NCBI GenBank assembly: GCA_951799425.1
Contig: OX637407.1
Location: forward strand, 25,169,691-25,233,690
DNA: 64,000 bases
DNA from: Ilex aquifolium
Lineage: Eukaryota > Streptophyta > Magnoliopsida > Aquifoliales > Aquifoliaceae
Reading direction: 5' to 3'
Positions 59,453 to 64,000 of this stretch are shown here, piece by piece; the first letter of the stretch is position 1, and the number at the start of each line of letters is the position of its first letter. The notes beneath the pieces were generated by a model, which worked only from the letters and a program-made list of their open reading frames with translations, did no database searches and was not told the origin of the DNA. The position numbers and the translations under genes were made by a program.

Positions 59453-61198
59453 TCATTCCCATTTGCTTTTGATCTGATGAGTGTGCTTGAAATCACAAGT
59501 CATCACCAAGCTTCCATCCATTCTTTTCAACACAAACCTCTCAACCAACACATAGCATCCAAATTTTCTCCATCCGCCAATGCCTCCAAACTCCTCCACT
59601 CTCTTCACATTGGCTTGCCTATCCTCCCCACCAACCCAGCCTGCTCTTTCTTGCTCCCATTTCATTCTCTCAACAATTTCTACCCTTAATCCCACACTTA
59701 CTCCTTCTCCTACATTGCCAAAACTCCTGAACCATATCGCCCCATCGATCACCTCTCTCTCATTCCACATGGCTTCCTTGCCAGCAGCACCCGAGACAAC
59801 TCCTGTTTGAACAGAAACATCGACAAACACACTGTTTCCTTCACTGGAATTATTCTCAGATGCGAAAATCTGCTCCCATCTTTGCTCGAGTGTCATCTCA
59901 TAAAACATCGATCTTTTCATTTGATCTCTCAAATTTCCATCTTTGATAAAGATGAAAGGACAATACCATTTCCCCACAACGACGCTTTCAGAGCTTTTAT
60001 AGGTCATTGGGAAGTTGAATTCTGGCAGGCGTGTTCGGAGGGCAGCATTGAGGCCTGGAGCTTCGCCTAATTTGTAGTTTTTGGGAGTTTTTCCATAAAT
60101 TTGCCACCCTTTTGTCCTCAAGAAGTGAGGAGGGAAGCCATCAGGTGCTACCGACTTGGCATAAAAATGACCCTTGGCAATGTAACTTTTTTCATAAAGA
60201 GCAATATCAAATTGCTGATATATGTCATCTGGATCCAATGGTCTTGATTTTACATCTTGGATGCAACGGCAAAAACAGCAAGTGGCCATGTCTTCCTCCC
60301 TTGAAGAAGTGTATGCTTCCCTGAAAAGACAGTTGAAGAAAGGGTATTTAAGCAAAGCTTGTCCATATCCATCCAGGGAAGTAAAACAGTTACCTGATTA
60401 TTTCCCTTAAAAACTGTTTTGAAGGGAAAAATTTAATATCAGGATTCTATATAGCATTGCAGACATCAAATAGGAAAAAGAAAAGCTTAATATACACAAT
60501 AAATAGCTGCTCAGTCCCTTATAATTTGTTTTGCTGTAGAATTGGCCCTGAATTTTGGTCTGTAACTGTGGAATTGTTCTATAATCCTGCTAAGCTATGA
60601 ATCGACCTTGCTTGGGTTCATATCGCCTAGATGCACTATTTTTATTTCCTAAGTTCATGATATCTATACTCCTGCTAAGATCTGGACCATAATCTGTTCT
60701 ATCATGCTGAATCCTTCATGTTACGCGAAATTATGAATACAAAACTTATAACAATTGAATGATACCGATGAAAATATGGGTCGATCTTAGAGTCCAAAGC
60801 TTAAACAGCAGCAGCAGCAGAAGAAGAAGAAGAAGAAGAAGAAGAAGAAAGAATTGAGTTCATTTAGTAGAGCTTGCATACCCTTTATGATTCCCATGAG
60901 GCTTTATCGCATAATAACAATTGGAAGACAATGGCAGATTAAGAACTGGAATGAAAGCAACATCGTCATGAGACACACTTCTGTTCTTGCCCAAACTTGT
61001 TGAATAGCGCACGATTAGATCCTTGTTATGAGGGAACGGCAGGTCTGCGAGGTAACGGTCCTTGCACAATCCAAAACAAGTATAAGTCTCCGACTCTTCA
61101 TCTTGTAGTACTAAATAACCCGAATTTGGACCTTCAGGGGGTAATGAAAGAGATTCTGGAAAGCTTATGTAGTGAGAGAGAGGCCTTGTCACATACAT
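59453..61198 (-). CDS. DUF1262 family protein F (394 aa, two exons)
   Basis: Exon 1 is 61198-60882 and exon 2 is 60320-59453; it is the duplicate of C with the same splice sites and length. About 24 base differences from C in exon 2, most replacing residues (for example HFLRRKGW to HFLRTKGW, and ARLQKFNF to TRLPEFNF, where F keeps the motif seen in A and D). The cysteine cluster MATCCFCRC is intact. The intron carries an expanded GAA/CAG-type repeat near the donor. A TATGTATATA sequence lies about 70 bp upstream. Of the C/F pair, F is closer to the shared array consensus. Function unknown. Confidence 0.9.
60805..60849 (-). repeat. Triplet repeat in DUF1262 F intron
   Basis: On the plus strand about four CAG units followed by about ten GAA units, 33 bp from the splice donor. 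The equivalent tract is shorter in C (about 40000-40025), and A and D have only short GAA tracts (about 32297 and 44505), so it is variable between paralogues. Confidence 0.85.
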
Positions 61199-62222
61199 AT
61201 TGATCAAAAACTTTCTTATCCCCCACTGTTTATTTCCCTTCTTGCTATTCTTATCAGAGATGTGTATGTATATAAGCAAATAAATTGAATTAAAAAAGCT
61301 TAAGCTTAGACAACTTGAACACGGTTTCTGACTTGTCAACGTGTTGATCATCATAAGCAATGGATAATTTAAATTTAGTTCCTAACTAACTTGTCAATTT
61401 GGTAATCATTGACTGCATATATATTATGCGAAAATATGAAGGCTTCTCTTTTTTTTTTTTCTTTTTTCTAATCATTGACTTTTGCATATGTGAAAATTCA
61501 GAGAATTTCCATGGTCCCTATCAGCAAGCTAAAGAGAATGACTAAGGATATTCATAGGTTCTTCCTGGATGTTTCATTAGGCTGAGGAGCTGTAGGTGAC
61601 TGGTTCTTGTTTTTTTTTCTAAATTGATTAGTTCATTTCAAACATCTAGGAAGTTTACTCATGATCCAAATTCTAGAGCATATCAGGTACACCATATTTG
61701 TCTAAGGCAGCCAAACAAAATGACTATTTTCTGTTAATATTCAGAGGTCATCTTTGTTTGTTCATATTTTCTTATGCTCTGTTTGGCGGGGGTGGAGCCA
61801 GAAAAATACATTAGGGTGGACACATTAATAAATTTTAATTTTTTTTTATCAATGTTATAGAGACTTAATTCAATGTAACTGTTATTTTAGTTGTATATTT
61901 CAACGTTAGATGGAGTCTACTTTCAATCAAAGAGGTGCATTGAATTATGTTATCAAATTAGATCTAAATAGCATTTTTCATTTTTTTTTCAATTGACCAT
62001 AGAAGTTCATAAATTCATATTTACTATAATTATACGTAGAAATTCATTAAACATAAAAGGTTAAAAAACGATTTGTATGGAATGAACAAACAAAAAATAA
62101 AAGTAAATTAATTAAAACTGCGTATGACACTAATTATTATCATTTTACAATTGAATATGATTATTGTTTATCATTTAAAAGAATTATAAATCAATGATAT
62201 CAATAAATACTTTTTTTCCTAT
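61199..62222. other. DUF1262 F upstream region and truncated hAT element
   Basis: Flank modules lie at about 61500-61680 (core about 61548) and 61735. The hAT-like element seen at 41221 starts at 61787 and is cut off at 62221, where Helitron-like repeats begin. Confidence 0.65.
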
Positions 62223-62635
62223 CTATATCTATACTACTTAAAAAAGTGGGGATACTTAAAAAATATTTATATTCCACTTTTATCCTTAACTATTGATATA
62301 AAGTCAATCATATCTCCAATGTCTTTTGGTCTTCCTTTAGTATGAAACTAATTATATTTAATTTTGTTAATTACATCTAAAATGTTTATAATTCATTGTC
62401 TCCCACAATAAATAAATCTCTTTGCTGATCTATATCTATATCTATATTACTTAAAAAAGTGGGGATACTTGAAAAACATTTATATTACACTTTTACCCTT
62501 AACTATTGATATAAAGTCAATCATATCCCCAATGTTTTTTGGTCTTCCTTTAGTATGAAACTAATTATATTTAATTTTTTTAATTACCTCTAAAATGTTT
62601 ATAATTCATTGTCTCCCACAATAAATAAATCTATC
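62223..62635 (+). repeat. 213-bp tandem duplication, Helitron-like starts
   Basis: CTATATCTATACTAC..TTAAAAAAGTGGGGATACT starts at 62223 and, with one change, at 62436; both copies run to AATAAATAAATCT. The TCTATACTACTTAAAAAAGTGGGG start resembles plant Helitron 5' ends. No 3' hairpin with CTRR was identified, so the class is tentative. Confidence 0.6.
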
Positions 62636-64000
62636 TCCTGATTAAAAAAACGCCTCTACCTTAATCATCTTCACTGTCTTTTCTCTACTTTGTTATATGT
62701 TATCGATATTCTACTATACTACTCTAAAATGTTAATCTATATTATTTTAAAATATAAAGATATGTGAAATACATTTTTTTTTCCACCTCTACCCTCTAAA
62801 ATCAGAACTATATCATTATTATCCCTCACCCTTAAAGTTGGAGTTTTGCAGTTACAATTATTTATTCCCTCTCTCTCCCTCCCTCCCTCCCTTTCTTGCG
62901 GTGAAAACCAACCAGCACATAAAAATTAAATTCTAACACAAAAAAACTCAATCATTTTTCTGTGATTTTATCATTTATCATTATTGCTCCACTCGGTGAA
63001 GAAGAAGAAGTCATCTGCCTCTCTTCACCTTCCCCATCTCCCTCCGTCTCCTCCATTATATATTATCTCTAAATTTTTTTAATTACAACACTTCAGTTAC
63101 AAAATTCAACCATAAGTGTACAACTTCTTAGCGGTTGCACAGATTTTAGGGCTTCTCCATTCCTTCGGCCATTACAAAAGTTAAAGAATTCAGTTACAGA
63201 TCAAAATGCCCTGCTCTCTTTACCATTACATATTTTTTTTTTTTTGGTCATAGACCATTACAGATTAATGTTAACAACTCCCTGCTCTCTTTCGTTTAAT
63301 GCTTCTTTTGTGACTATACACATTCCGTCGTCCTTCTCTGTCAGATGTCCACAGATTTTGTGTATTCGCACTGTGCAACTATCAGTGAAATGCTTCAGCA
63401 GGTAACGATTTTGTGTCTCATCCATAAACCACTTGAGCTTTAGCACATTTTGGTGATAGCTGTGTTAATTTTTTTTTCCCCGGAAATTGGTAGCCGTGTT
63501 TTATTTAATTTGATTGGTAGCTGGACGTTCACATGTATTCATACATTAGTGTTTTAGTTTCTATGTTGAATTTCTCATTGGGTGTATGTATTGAGATTTT
63601 ATTCAATTTTGAGATCGAACTGGTCTCATTTTTTATTTTGTTCCTTCATTCGAGTCACTGATTGGTCTTGGTTTTACCTCTTTTGTAATTTGTTTATGTA
63701 TTTGCTCGTCTACTGTCTATGGGTTTGCTTTGTAGTTATGAATTTGATGGTAATTTTTTTGTTTGTAATGCCATTGTTGTAACAAATAAAGAGACTGGAA
63801 GCAACCAAGAAAAAGAAGAAGACAGATATGATGCTGCTGAAACTGAATTTTATTACTCAATGAAGAAGTGAAGTGAAACTAGAATTACAAAGGTTATAAA
63901 TACTAAAAGTTTTCCTAAAAGATCTCAACCAACACCAACGTGTCTATGAGATTATTTGCCTAAATAAAAGGAAGACAATCAGTATTCCTAAATAAATGGA
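62636..64000. other. AT-rich right end, weak signals only
   Basis: A CT-rich (CCCTCTCT)n tract lies at about 62868-62895. A possible small plus-strand exon, ATG at 63344 to a donor CAG|GTAACG at about 63400, encodes about 20 residues with no recognised family. From about 63824, GCTGAAACTGAATTTTATTACTC and TTATAAATA-type words resemble the edge of a copia LTR in minus orientation, cut by the window end. Confidence 0.3.

Larger units (their letters stand above)
43021..62221. repeat. Segmental duplication, block 2 (DUF1262 D-E-F plus copia 3)
   Basis: Partner of 30869-41650. Homologous stretches are 43021-49936 (to 30869-37806) and 58448-62221 (to 37870-41650). The gap between them is filled by about 1.2 kb of spacer, copia 3 and 0.16 kb of flank. 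Block 2 also has an extra MITE at 58601 and lacks the counterpart of 40623-40910. Confidence 0.9.

Noticed and set aside
63258..63446. Minus-strand 62-codon frame
   Set aside because: No family resemblance, no splice or start context; AT-rich repeat surroundings.
1..64000. CRISPR arrays, bacterial defence islands or phage modules
   Set aside because: Introns, plant transposons and plant gene families throughout; direct repeats seen are minisatellites or LTRs, not spaced repeats.

Overview
The window is nuclear DNA from a flowering plant, most likely a eudicot. It has GT-AG introns, AT-rich spacers and many plant transposon families. The recognisable genes are plant ones: a KCBP-type kinesin, a plant-type MCM2, a 14-3-3 exon and DUF1262 proteins. 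I cannot name the species. No tRNA, rRNA, CRISPR array or bacterial operon structure was seen.

Left third (1-28.5 kb): host gene relics with transposons inside and between them. Positions 562-1887 hold the last three exons of a calmodulin-binding kinesin-14, with an altered switch II motif. Next is a delimited PIF/Harbinger element (3369-7582, TSD TTA) with a broken transposase, a 14-3-3 exon-1 fragment and a nested hAT MITE. A small hypothetical first exon (8231-8560) precedes a young, almost complete Ty1/copia element (9355-14174; 331-bp LTRs differing at 3 sites; TSD ATTTG). An MCM2 pseudogene (14720-21202) has six exons, with an hAT element (16234-20191) inserted in exon 3. A probable gypsy-type LTR/leader with minisatellites (about 21.3-22.8 kb) and a decayed second copia element (22841-28469) follow.

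Middle and right (28.5-62 kb): a minus-strand tandem array of DUF1262 genes, a plant family of unknown function. Four copies are intact two-exon genes (A 31020-32641, C 38646-40373, D 43183-44845, F 59453-61198; 387-394 aa). Two are truncated pseudogenes (B, E), each joined to the same gypsy gag/LTR fragment. The order A-B-C then D-E-F, with matching flanks and transposons, shows one block duplication of about 12 kb. Intact pairs A/D and C/F differ at about 3% of exon-2 bases, mostly by amino-acid-changing differences. A third copia element (51130-58279; TSD TACTA; LTRs about 6.5% diverged) lies only in the second block. It looks older than the duplication, so block 1 may have lost it. A conserved motif from the DUF1262 5' flanks recurs at least eleven times, including places with no gene, and may mark lost array members.

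Right end (62-64 kb): a 213-bp tandem duplication with Helitron-like starts, then AT-rich sequence with only weak signals. The only genes that look functional are the four DUF1262 copies; the rest is transposons and gene relics.
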